NCBI GenBank assembly: GCA_020723345.1
Contig: DYJA01000021.1
Location: 1 to 64,000, forward strand
Origin: Candidatus Aquidulcis sp.
GTDB taxonomy: Bacteria; Chloroflexota; Anaerolineae; UBA4142
Direction of reading: 5' to 3'
Length of the DNA stretch: 64,000 bases
The notes under the pieces were generated by a model. That model was not told where the DNA came from and did not search any database. It was given only the letters and a program-made list of their open reading frames with translations. The number at the start of each line of letters is the position of its first letter. Position 1 is the stretch's first letter. This document shows, one piece after another, positions 41,625 through 49,816 of the stretch. The position numbers and the translations under genes were made by a program.

Positions 41625-42050
41625 ATGTACGTGGACGCGACACGCTGCACGGGCTGCGGCGCGTGTCTGCAAGTCTGCCCGTCCGACGCGATTCGCTTGG
41701 TGAACGACTGCGCGCAGATTGACGCCGCGCGGCGCAACGACTGCCAGGCGTGTGCGGAGGTTTGTCCCTCCGACGCGATCATGACGACGTTGCCGGCAAT
41801 CGTCCCCGCCGCGCAAATTGCTCCTATCGTCGAGACGAAAATAGTGCCGGCGCGCTCGCGCGTGGTCGCGCCAGCAGTCGGCGCGGCGCTGACTTTTCTG
41901 GGACGCGAGGTCGCCCCGCGCGTCGCGTCGGCGGTTGTGGAGACGATGCTCAACCGCGCCGCGGAGCGAACGCGGTTGCAGTCACCTCCATCTGTTCGAG
42001 AAAATCGCCCACGGCGTTTGCGCCGGCGCGCCAGGAAAAGTGATCGGTAG
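41625..42050 (+). CDS. Two-cluster ferredoxin with C-terminal extension
   Basis: Protein of 141 aa. CTGCGACLQVCPSDAI and a second, variant site CQACAEVCPSDAI near residue 40 would bind two 4Fe-4S clusters. The second half (about 55-141) is Ala/Arg-rich without clear fold. In similar loci a ferredoxin of this type serves the Mrp/NifX set. AGGAACGCAGG lies before the ATG. Confidence 0.82.
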   Translation: MYVDATRCTGCGACLQVCPSDAIRLVNDCAQIDAARRNDCQACAEVCPSDAIMTTLPAIVPAAQIAPIVETKIVPARSRVVAPAVGAALTFLGREVAPRVASAVVETMLNRAAERTRLQSPPSVRENRPRRLRRRARKSDR

Positions 42051-42096
42051 TCACACAGACCGATCGAGGGGAAACGAGAAAGGATAAATAAAAAAC

Positions 42097-42550
42097 ATGG
42101 GTTTTGGCGAAAGCAAGCCGGGGGCGGCGGAGCATCTGAACGACATTCGCCGCGTGATTGCGGTGATGAGCGGCAAGGGCGGCGTTGGCAAGTCCTTGGT
42201 CAGCGCGCTGCTAGCCGTTGCCTTGCGACGCGAGGGCCATCGCGTCGGGATCCTGGATGCCGATATTACGGGACCCAGCATTCCTAAAATGTTTTTCGCG
42301 CACGCGCCGCGACCGGGGGCTAGTCCTGTCGCAATCCTGCCTGTCGAAAGTCGAACGAGGATCAAGGCGATGTCCATCAACTTGTTGTTGGAGGGTGACG
42401 ATCAGGCGGTCAACCGATTGATCCTGAGATCGCGCGGCTGTGCGATGCGGGTCACATCGAGGACTACGCCGGCGAGCCGTTTCACCCGATGGCGCAACGG
42501 GTCGTGGAGTTGGCGACTACGCTTCGTCCTCCCACCATGCCAGTCGCCTG
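42097..42550 (+). pseudogene. Mrp/ApbC P-loop ATPase gene with internal deletion and frameshift
   Basis: The first part reads as a normal Mrp/NBP35 ATPase: [20 protein letters not shown] with the Walker A, then [11 protein letters not shown] and [14 protein letters not shown]. Near 42405 the frame changes and the rest reads [20 protein letters not shown] to PPTMPVA and a stop at 42550, which is the normal C-terminal part. About 100-130 residues containing the Walker B and the CxxC region are missing. An Fe-S cluster carrier in its intact form. Real deletion or assembly join. Confidence 0.75.
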
Positions 42551-42565
42551 ATCTGGTCTGCGATT

Positions 42566-43177
42566 ATGAGGCATGGACAAGACTATCCTGATCTCTTTCG
42601 CCCGCGCTACGTGGCGCGCGACAACGCGTACAAATCCATCGGATTGACGATGACGCGCGAAGATTTGGCGCGCCGCGTTGATTTGCGGCTCAGCGCGACG
42701 CCCGCCGAGATCGTTCCTGGTCTGTGGACGACCGGCGAGATCACCGACCGTTCCGAGCCGGAAGGGCGCAGCAATCGCCACGTTGTGCGCGGCGAGAGTG
42801 GTTGGCAACCTGACACCTACCGTGACGATATGTCACTCGTGATGGAAACTGCGCGCGGTTTGGCTGTCGTCTGCGGATGTTGCCACGCGGGTCTGCTGAA
42901 CACACTTGCGCGTGTTCGTCAGGCGTTCCAGTCGCCGATTGTTGCCATCATCGGCGGCGCGCACTTGGTTGATGCGGACGCAACGCATTTGCGGCAGGTG
43001 ATTCAAGTGTTGCGCGAGGTGTATGGCTCGCCGCGTCTCCATCTCAACCACTGCACGGGCGAGCGCGCGGTGATCGCTCTGACAAACGCCTTCGGCGACC
43101 GAGTCAAACCGTTCCCAGCCGGGACAGTGCTGGAGCTGACCGGCATTGATTGCAGTGAGGCGGAGAGAAAGTGGTAG
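42566..43177 (+). pseudogene. MBL-fold hydrolase, N-terminal third missing
   Basis: The frame encodes the C-terminal two thirds of a metallo-beta-lactamase-fold protein of the type next to Mrp/NifX genes in anaerobes: LFRPRYVARDNAYKSIGL, VPGLWTTGEI, DDMSLVMETARGLAVVCGCC with CHAG, IIGGAHL and LHLNHCTGERA. The N-terminal HxHxDH metal site that should precede LFRPRY is absent, with the end of the Mrp remnant in its place. It starts at best at ATG 42566, without ribosome site. Probably not functional. Confidence 0.7.
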
Positions 43178-43271
43178 GCGAAGACTGGTAGAGTTCCAGA
43201 GAAATTGGAGAGTACGTGCATGTCGGAAGTGGAAACATTCGTGAATGCGAGTTCCGACTTTGGGAGGATCC

Positions 43272-44474
43272 ATGCGAGAAAAACGAGATCGCCAAGTCGC
43301 CACAGCAGTGTTTGTTGTGGTGGCATTCATCATTGCCCTGACGATTGTGGCGCAACTGTTTTCGACGCGTCCTACTAAAGTGCCGCTCCAAGAACGCGCG
43401 GCGGATGACACGCAGACCGTCGAGGCGCGCGTCGTGCGTGTGATCGAAACAAGCCGCGTGGAAACGAGTCCTGGCATCACGCAGCCACTTCAACGATTGG
43501 AACTCGAAATCGTCAGCGGACCTCTGCGCGGACAGCGCGCCCAAGTCGAACACGGCGCGACGGATTTGTCCAGCGAGGAGACGCTATTTCGCAAAGACGA
43601 TCACGTGTTGGTGACAGTCGCTGCGCGCGCGGAAGGCGGTTACGCGTTTATGATCACCGATGTGGTGCGGACGGGCGCGCTGGCATTGCTCGGCGCGATC
43701 TTTCTTGGTTTTGCCGTGATGGTGAGCGGATGGAAAGGGGTGCGCGCGCTGATCGGCTTGGCGGTCAGTTTCGTCGTGTTGCTCGGTTTCGTCCTGCCAC
43801 AAATTCTAGCAGGGCGCAATCCAGTTTTGGTCAGCGTCATTGGCTCGTTGGGGTTGCTGGCAGTCACGCTCTACTTGACCCAGGGCTGGGCACTCAAAAC
43901 CCACGCCGCGCTGCTCGGCGTCTGCATCACGCTGATCTTGACTGGCGCGCTCGCGGCGTTTGCCGTCAACCTGTCGCGCCTGAGTGGTTTTGGATCCGAA
44001 GAAGCAATGTTCTTGCAGACCGCTGGCACATCCGTCAATCTGCGCGGGTTGTTGCTCGCGGGCATCATCGTCGGCACCCTGGGTGTGCTCGATGACGTGA
44101 TTGTGGGGCAGGCGTCCGCCGTGATGGAGTTGGCAGACGCCAACCCTGCCTTCGGCTGGCGCGATCTGTACCAGCGCGCGATGAACATCGGACAGGATCA
44201 CATCGCCGCGACGATCAACACGCTGGTTTTGGCTTACGTCGGCGCGGCGATGCCTGTGTTATTGCTGTTCCAACTCTATCCCGAACCGTGGATGCAGACG
44301 CTCAACCGGGAGATGATCGCCGAGGAAGTTGTGAGAACGCTCGTCGGCAGTCTGGGCTTGATCGCGGCAGTGCCGATCACCACGTTCATCGCGAGTGTGT
44401 TGCGTTCCCGCGCGCGCTCGATGCCGAGCGGTGAACCCGAATCAACTCCCGAGTCAATTTTGAATCGAAGATGA
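43272..44474 (+). CDS. YibE/F-family membrane protein
   Basis: Integral membrane protein of 400 aa. One N-terminal segment, an extracytoplasmic region (about 35-135), then about seven segments. The conserved blocks GTLGVLDDVIVGQASAV and NTLVLAYVGAAMPVLLLF are those of YibE/F. The role of the family is unsettled; it often accompanies thiol-redox genes. GGGAGGATCC precedes the ATG. The DUF2085 gene follows four nt after the stop. Confidence 0.87.
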   Translation: MREKRDRQVATAVFVVVAFIIALTIVAQLFSTRPTKVPLQERAADDTQTVEARVVRVIETSRVETSPGITQPLQRLELEIVSGPLRGQRAQVEHGATDLSSEETLFRKDDHVLVTVAARAEGGYAFMITDVVRTGALALLGAIFLGFAVMVSGWKGVRALIGLAVSFVVLLGFVLPQILAGRNPVLVSVIGSLGLLAVTLYLTQGWALKTHAALLGVCITLILTGALAAFAVNLSRLSGFGSEEAMFLQTAGTSVNLRGLLLAGIIVGTLGVLDDVIVGQASAVMELADANPAFGWRDLYQRAMNIGQDHIAATINTLVLAYVGAAMPVLLLFQLYPEPWMQTLNREMIAEEVVRTLVGSLGLIAAVPITTFIASVLRSRARSMPSGEPESTPESILNRR

Positions 44475-44478
44475 ACTG

Positions 44479-45177
44479 ATGGAATGGCTGCTCAACGCGG
44501 CGCACTGGTTCGGTTCGGCGGTGTGTCACCAATTTCCTGAACATTCGCATCACGTCGCAGGTGTGCCACTGCCGTTGTGCGCGCGCTGCACGGGGTTGTA
44601 TCTCGGCGCGCTGCTCACGATGATCTTTCACGCGTGGCGCCGTCCGCGCGCGATGGGTGTGCCGCGTCCGTGGGTTCTTTTCGCGTTGGCGCTTTTCTTC
44701 TTCGCGTGGGCAGGCGACGGCGTCAACTCGTTTTTCTCGATGATCCCAACTCTGCCGCATCTCTACCCGCCGCAGAATCTTTTGCGACTGATCACGGGGA
44801 CGCTGACGGGGATCACCATCGGCAGTTTGATTTTTATTGTGTTCAATTCGATGCTCTGGCGCGCGCCCAATCCCGAGTCCATCTTCGCAACGCGCCGCGA
44901 GTTTTTCGCGCTGCTCGGGTTGAGCGCGCTGTTGGTGCTCATCGTTCACAGCGAGTTCGCGCTGTTGCTGTATCCGCTCAACTTCGCGATCTTGTTTTCG
45001 ATGCTCGCGTTGCACACGACGCTGGTGACCGCGTTTGTCGCGGATCTGACGCGCCCCGCGCTGGACTGGCGACAGGCGTTGCCCGCGTTCGCGCTCGGCG
45101 CGCTCATCGCGCTAACATATCTCTCGGCGATTGCGCTCTTGCGCGCGCTGCTGTTGCCGATGCTGTTGAGTTGGTAG
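44479..45177 (+). CDS. DUF2085 membrane protein
   Basis: Membrane protein of 232 aa with about six segments. VCHQFPEHSHH and LCARCTGLYLGA are the two cysteine/histidine signatures of DUF2085, which suggests a bound metal or a redox-active thiol pair near the membrane surface. Function unknown. It is cotranscribed with YibE/F. Confidence 0.85.
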   Translation: MEWLLNAAHWFGSAVCHQFPEHSHHVAGVPLPLCARCTGLYLGALLTMIFHAWRRPRAMGVPRPWVLFALALFFFAWAGDGVNSFFSMIPTLPHLYPPQNLLRLITGTLTGITIGSLIFIVFNSMLWRAPNPESIFATRREFFALLGLSALLVLIVHSEFALLLYPLNFAILFSMLALHTTLVTAFVADLTRPALDWRQALPAFALGALIALTYLSAIALLRALLLPMLLSW

Positions 45178-45188
45178 CGCGCGATTCA

Positions 45189-45220
45189 CACTTGCACCTG
45201 CGGTTACGCAAGTGCAGGTG
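45189..45220 (+). repeat. 32-nt interleaved inverted repeat, copy 2
   Basis: CACTTGC/GCAAGTG (45189-45195, 45208-45214) interleaved with CACCTGC/GCAGGTG (ending 45220); both arm pairs are perfect. Compared with 61675 the second pair has changed on both sides, keeping complementarity. Confidence 0.85.
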
Positions 45221-45271
45221 TCGCGCTAAAGCGCGTATTACGGAGACTGTAGCATGTCCGCCGATTCACTC

Positions 45272-45326
45272 ACCGCAGAGGCGTAGAGTCTATGCTTTTT
45301 CTCTGCGTCTCTGCGTTCTCTGCGGT
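45272..45326. repeat. Word-repeat hairpin of CTCTGCG words
   Basis: ACCGCAGAGGCGTAGAG on the left (45272-45288), CTCTGCGTCTCTGCGTTCTC then TGCGGT on the right (45301-45326). Part of the 230-nt gap before the ABC exporter, which also contains the GCGCTAAAGCGC palindrome at 45222-45235 and no gene. Confidence 0.75.
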
Positions 45327-45406
45327 TTAAGCAAGATGATTCGCGGTCGTCACGCTACACGGTCGTATTACGAACCTATTTTCAAGAGAGGAAATAGAGA
45401 ACCAGA

Positions 45407-46336
45407 ATGAACATCGTCAAAGTCTCGCAATTGACCAAGGTTTACCAAATCGGCAAGGACAAACCGCCGCTGCGCGCAGTAGACGGAATTGATTTTGCCG
45501 TGCGCGAAGGCGAGGTGTTCGGCTTTTTGGGCCCGAACGGCGCGGGCAAGACGACGACGATTCGGATGCTCACGGGTCTCGCGCGTCCGACCGCAGGCAA
45601 CGCGTCGGTGATGGGATTGGATCTAGCAACGGACGGGACGCGCATCAAAAAGAAAATTGGCGTCGTGCCTGAAGCGTCGAATCTGTACGACGAGTTGTCC
45701 GCGTTCGACAACCTGGTTTTCGCGATGCAACTCTACGGCGTGACGCGCGCCGAATGCCAAGCGCACGCGGAAGAATTGCTGGCGCGCTTTCGGTTGAGCG
45801 AGAAACGCGACGCGCTCTTCGCCAAACTCTCGCGCGGGATGAAACGCGCGTTGACGATTGCCGCCGCGCTCGCGCATCGTCCGCCGCTGATTTTCCTGGA
45901 CGAACCGACGACGGGCTTGGACGTGATGAGCGCGCGCAACTTGCGCCAGATGATCGCGGGCTTGCGAAAGGAAGGCGTCACCGTTTTCCTGACGACACAC
46001 TATCTCGAAGAGGCGGAGCGCTTGTGCGACCGCATCGCGATCATCGTCAAGGGGCGCCTCGTCGCACTCGATACGGTGGAGAACTTGAAATCTGCCGCGC
46101 AAAGCAAAACAGTCGTCGAGATGACGCTCGCGGATGCAAATAACCAGGTCGAGACCAAGCGCGTCGAAGGCGAGAATGTTGAAGCGGCGGCGCGCGCCGC
46201 GCTCGCGCAAACCGATGGACGGCGCGTGCTCGCGATCAATACACTGCGTCCGACGCTCGAAGATGTGTTCGTCAAATTGACGGGCTTGAGCGCAGATGTG
46301 ATGTTAGCCGAAAAAGGTGGCAAGAGTTTATCCTGA
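45407..46336 (+). CDS. ABC exporter ATP-binding protein (DrrA/ABC-2 type)
   Basis: ATPase of 309 aa. Walker A GPNGAGKTTT, a signature variant LSRGMKRAL, Walker B PPLIFLDEPTTGLD and the switch His in LTTHYLEEAE are all present. A C-terminal extension of about 80 aa is usual in DrrA-like exporters. It energises the permease encoded next. The stop TGA lies inside the repeat core at 46332, which also supplies the ribosome site of the permease. Confidence 0.93.
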   Translation: MNIVKVSQLTKVYQIGKDKPPLRAVDGIDFAVREGEVFGFLGPNGAGKTTTIRMLTGLARPTAGNASVMGLDLATDGTRIKKKIGVVPEASNLYDELSAFDNLVFAMQLYGVTRAECQAHAEELLARFRLSEKRDALFAKLSRGMKRALTIAAALAHRPPLIFLDEPTTGLDVMSARNLRQMIAGLRKEGVTVFLTTHYLEEAERLCDRIAIIVKGRLVALDTVENLKSAAQSKTVVEMTLADANNQVETKRVEGENVEAAARAALAQTDGRRVLAINTLRPTLEDVFVKLTGLSADVMLAEKGGKSLS

Positions 46337-46349
46337 GCGAAGTCGAAGG
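46332..46349 (+). repeat. Loop-core repeat CCTGAGCGAAGTCGAAGG between two cotranscribed genes
   Basis: A lone copy without palindromic arms. Its TGA is the stop of the ATPase gene, and its 3' end plus AG gives AAGGAG, eight nt before the permease ATG at 46360. Confidence 0.85.
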
Positions 46350-46359
46350 AGAGGCGGCA

Positions 46360-47091
46360 ATGCTGGCGGATGATTTGCGCGGCATATTTTACATCGGGCT
46401 CAAAGATCTGCGCGCGTACTATTTGAAACCGCCCAATATCAGTTGGGGCATCTTGTTTCCGTTCGCCTTCGTCCTGGCGTTCGCGATTCGCAACCCAGGC
46501 GATTTGCGCGCACTGGTGCCTGGGCTAATCGCGCTGACACTCCTGTTCGGCACGAGTTCGATGGAAGCGATCGTGATCGCGTTCGAACGACGGATCGGTT
46601 CGCTGGAACGATTGTTTCTCGCGCCCGTGAGTTTGCCCGCGCTGTTAGCAGGCAAGTTACTCGGCGGGATGGTTTTTGGACTGACGGTGACGCTGGTCGT
46701 GTTGGTCATCGCGCTCGGCGTTTTTGGCGCGGCGAGCGTCAACTGGCTTTTGCTCGCGCTCGCGATTCTGCTTTCGGCGGCGGCGTTTTCTGCGCTCGGC
46801 GCATTCGTCTCGGTTGCCGTGAAAGAAGTGTTCGAAGCGCAGACGCTCGCCAATTTCATTCGCTTTCCGATGATGTTTCTCGGCGGCGTGTTCGTGCCTG
46901 TGGACTCGATGCCGTTCGCGCTCCAGGTCATCGCGCGCGTTTTACCGCTGACCTACGCGGTCGAAGCATTGCGCGCGGCGTTGGTTGGAGGAGTACAGGT
47001 TGACGCGGTCTTCGATTTGCTGGCGCTGGGATTGTTCGCCGCAGTGTTTTTCGGATTGGCGGTGAATCGTCTGGCGCGATTACTGGATTGA
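46360..47091 (+). CDS. ABC-2 exporter permease
   Basis: Integral membrane protein of 243 aa with six hydrophobic segments. RRIGSLERLFLAPVSLPALL and the later FPMMFLGGVFVPVDSMP are conserved in DrrB/ABC-2 permeases. It pairs with the ATPase encoded 23 nt upstream. Substrate unknown. By neighbourhood the exporter could serve the thiol-redox genes, which is only a guess. Confidence 0.9.
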   Translation: MLADDLRGIFYIGLKDLRAYYLKPPNISWGILFPFAFVLAFAIRNPGDLRALVPGLIALTLLFGTSSMEAIVIAFERRIGSLERLFLAPVSLPALLAGKLLGGMVFGLTVTLVVLVIALGVFGAASVNWLLLALAILLSAAAFSALGAFVSVAVKEVFEAQTLANFIRFPMMFLGGVFVPVDSMPFALQVIARVLPLTYAVEALRAALVGGVQVDAVFDLLALGLFAAVFFGLAVNRLARLLD

Positions 47092-47105
47092 ATAGGGGCA
47101 GAAAA

Positions 47106-48299
47106 ATGGCGCGATTCTTTCGCTATGCGTTTTCTGTGTCGGGATTCATCTTCATTTTGCTTGGCACGGTGCACGCGCTGCCTGCTTCGGCGGATAGTCC
47201 CGTGGTTCGCGCGGTGATCTTCTTCTCGCCGTACTGTGGACATTGCGCGCAAGTTATCAACGAAGATTTGCCGCCCCTGTTCAAGAAATACGGCGCGCGG
47301 CTGCAAATCGTCGGCTTGGACATCTCTCAACCAGAAGGAATAGCGATGTACGAAGCCGCGATGGAGCGATTCAAAATTCAGGACGTTGCCGTGCCCACCC
47401 TGATCGTCGGCGATGTTGTGCTGATCGGCTCGCTCGATATTCCGCAGCAGTTTCCTGGTCTGATCGAAAAATATCTCGCGCGGGGCGGCGTGAATTGGCC
47501 CGATATTCCTGGTCTTGCCCCAATAATCGCGGCGGCGATGCCGACGCCGACTGCCACCTCCGCGCCAGATCCAACGCGTGTCCCGTCGCTTGCGCCTTCG
47601 ACGCGGTCAATCTCTGTGACTATCGTTCCGACAAATGCGCCCGCGCCGAAGCCAACCATTAGCGCGCCTGCGGCTGGCGTGAGCATTCCTGACTATCGTC
47701 CGTTGTCTTGGCGCGACAAACTGGCGCGCGATCCAGCAGGCAACACCTTGGCGATTGTGGTCTTGCTGAGCATGATCTTCGTCGTGGGACGCACCGCGAC
47801 GATTTGGTTTGGTACACGCGCAGTCAACCAAGTTCCAGTTGCTTGGCAGGCAGGGGCAATCCCGGTAATCACCTTGATCGGCTTGGGAATCGCCAGTTAC
47901 TTGGCGTACGTCGAAACGATGCAGGTCGCCGCGGTCTGCGGTCCGGTGGGAGATTGTAACACAGTTCAACAAAGCGAATATGCGCGACTGTTTGGCTGGA
48001 TACCGATCGGCATGCTAGGGATAGTCGGTTATATCGCCATCTTGATCGCGTGGACGATTTATCGAATCAGCCACGGATGGTTCAGCAACTTGGCGCTGCT
48101 CGTCCTGTTCGGAATCACACTTGTCGGAACCCTGTTCTCGATCTACCTGACTTTTCTGGAACCGTTCGTGATTGGCGCGACTTGCGCGTGGTGTCTTAGT
48201 TCTGCCGTCGCCATGGCAGCGCTCTTGTGGCTAATCGCCGCGCCCAGCCGCCGCGCGGCAGCGCGATTGCGTTGGCTGGAACAGTATTCTGAACTATAA
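47106..48299 (+). CDS. Thioredoxin-VKOR fusion protein
   Basis: Membrane protein of 397 aa for oxidative protein folding outside the cytoplasm. Residues 1-30 are a signal/anchor, about 32-135 a thioredoxin-like domain with the site C44-G-H-C47, then a Pro/Thr linker (about 140-195), then a VKOR domain with four segments. Cys278 and Cys284 are the loop pair and C360-A-W-C363 the quinone-proximal pair. The domain order (thioredoxin first) is the reverse of many bacterial VKOR fusions. It could supply disulfides to exported cytochromes and binding proteins. Confidence 0.9.
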   Translation: MARFFRYAFSVSGFIFILLGTVHALPASADSPVVRAVIFFSPYCGHCAQVINEDLPPLFKKYGARLQIVGLDISQPEGIAMYEAAMERFKIQDVAVPTLIVGDVVLIGSLDIPQQFPGLIEKYLARGGVNWPDIPGLAPIIAAAMPTPTATSAPDPTRVPSLAPSTRSISVTIVPTNAPAPKPTISAPAAGVSIPDYRPLSWRDKLARDPAGNTLAIVVLLSMIFVVGRTATIWFGTRAVNQVPVAWQAGAIPVITLIGLGIASYLAYVETMQVAAVCGPVGDCNTVQQSEYARLFGWIPIGMLGIVGYIAILIAWTIYRISHGWFSNLALLVLFGITLVGTLFSIYLTFLEPFVIGATCAWCLSSAVAMAALLWLIAAPSRRAAARLRWLEQYSEL

Positions 48300-48333
48300 T
48301 TCTGGACAGCAACTCCAAATTATTGGTGATGAG

Positions 48334-48993
48334 ATGGCTGCACAAACATCGAGCGGTGTGAGAAAGCGCAAGCAGCGGAACGTAACAATCTCGAACGGAT
48401 CGCAGTCTGCTCCCGAAGTTGATGTGGGGAGCCGATTACGCGAACTGCGGACCGAGCGCGATCTATCCTTGCGTGCCCTTGCCGAGAAAAGTGGTCTAAA
48501 CATCAATACCTTGGGACTCATCGAGAATGGAAAGACCTCGCCAAGTGTTAGCACACTGCAACAAGTCGCCCTTGCGCTAGAAGTGCCGATCACGGCGTTT
48601 TTTGAAACGAATGTACCCGAGAGCAATATCGCGCATGTCAAGACAATCCAGCGCTCGCGCGTAGCATTTGAACATGGTACACTGGAGGATCTGGGCGTGG
48701 GATTGAAAGACCGCGCCGTGGAACCATTTGTCGTCCGACTCGAACCCTTTGCCACCAGCGGTCACAATCCGATTGTCCATACCGGATACGAGTTCGTCTT
48801 CTGCCTCGAGGGACGCATCGCATACATGATCGAGTCTCAAACCTATCTGTTAGAACCCGGTGACAGTCTTCTGTTCGAATCTCATTTGCCACATCGTTGG
48901 CAAAATGTGGGAGAGGTTCCTTCTCAATCTTTGCTTGTGCTTTTCCCCACTGACGCGCGTGATCGTCCAACCAAACATCACTTTGGATTGTGA
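48334..48993 (+). CDS. XRE-family regulator with C-terminal cupin, copy 3
   Basis: Transcription factor of 219 aa. Helix-turn-helix LSLRALAEKSGLNINTLGLI near 45-65 and a cupin with HTGYEFVFCLEGRIAYMI and GDSLLFESHLPHRWQN. It is a close paralog of the gene at 40050, without that protein's long basic tail. It stands at the end of the thiol-redox genes and converges on the rhodanese locus with a 16-nt overlap. Ligand unknown. Confidence 0.87.
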   Translation: MAAQTSSGVRKRKQRNVTISNGSQSAPEVDVGSRLRELRTERDLSLRALAEKSGLNINTLGLIENGKTSPSVSTLQQVALALEVPITAFFETNVPESNIAHVKTIQRSRVAFEHGTLEDLGVGLKDRAVEPFVVRLEPFATSGHNPIVHTGYEFVFCLEGRIAYMIESQTYLLEPGDSLLFESHLPHRWQNVGEVPSQSLLVLFPTDARDRPTKHHFGL

Positions 48994-49816
48994 GGGACAG
49001 GCGACAGAGCGAGCGTATCGGAAGATAGCGCTTCACACATCTCGGATACTTCCGTTCCGGGCGGCACCCGGTACAACGCGGTGAGAGTCACCAACAATTC
49101 TAGTGATATGCCTTCAATCCCGGTAAAGCCAGGGAAATGGGTGCCCAACCGTGTGGTGGGATAGCCCGCACTTGCCCATGCGCTAAATCCCCCGTACATC
49201 AATCGCAAATCACGATAGCGGCGTCGTTCCAAAATGGAAATCGCAACCGTCGAGCGGTCGCCGTGCCCGCAATGAACGACGAGCGGTTCGTCTCTGGCGA
49301 TGGGTAGATCGCCAAACGGCAGCCGCCCGCCTTCGACGTGAATCGCGCGCGGCAAATGTCCCGCGCGCCATTCCGCGTTCTGCCGCACGTCGAGTACGCG
49401 CGCTGAATCGCCGTGTTCGCGCGCAGCATAAAATTCTTCAACGGAAAGCGCGGGTACGCGCGACACAGGGAATCCTTCGGCTTGCCACGCTGCAATTCCA
49501 CCCTCAAGATAACCATGCAAGTCATCGAAACCAATGCGAATGAGTTGACGTACGGCATCCTCGCGTGCGACACGATCATCCGCGATCAAAATGATCGGCG
49601 CGCGAAAGGGCAACACCCAGCCCGCCCAGGTGCTGAGCGGCGCACCGACAGGAATGCCGTACGAGTTCGGAATATGCCCCTCGGCAAATTCGCGCGGCGC
49701 ACGTGCGTCCACAACGTCGCGTTCGGCGTCAATCACAACGGCTTGCGCGTTTGTTCCGATGCGACGAGGTACGACGAATTGCCGAGATTTTCGTCGACGA
49801 ACGGTTTGACGAGCAT
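48978..49816 (-). pseudogene. CstB-like persulfide dioxygenase-rhodanese gene, MBL domain deleted
   Basis: ATG 49816 with GGGAGG seven nt ahead starts MLVKPFVDENLGNSSYLVAS, the opening of an MBL-fold persulfide dioxygenase, but stops at 49733. The adjacent frame continues QAVVIDAERDV and jumps straight to VDARAPREFAEGHIPNSYG, a rhodanese-like domain without active Cys, then a second rhodanese domain with the site HCGHGDRS. MBL, pseudo-rhodanese and rhodanese is the order of CstB. About 200-250 residues with all metal ligands are gone, plus a frameshift. The rhodanese part might still be made. Confidence 0.72.
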
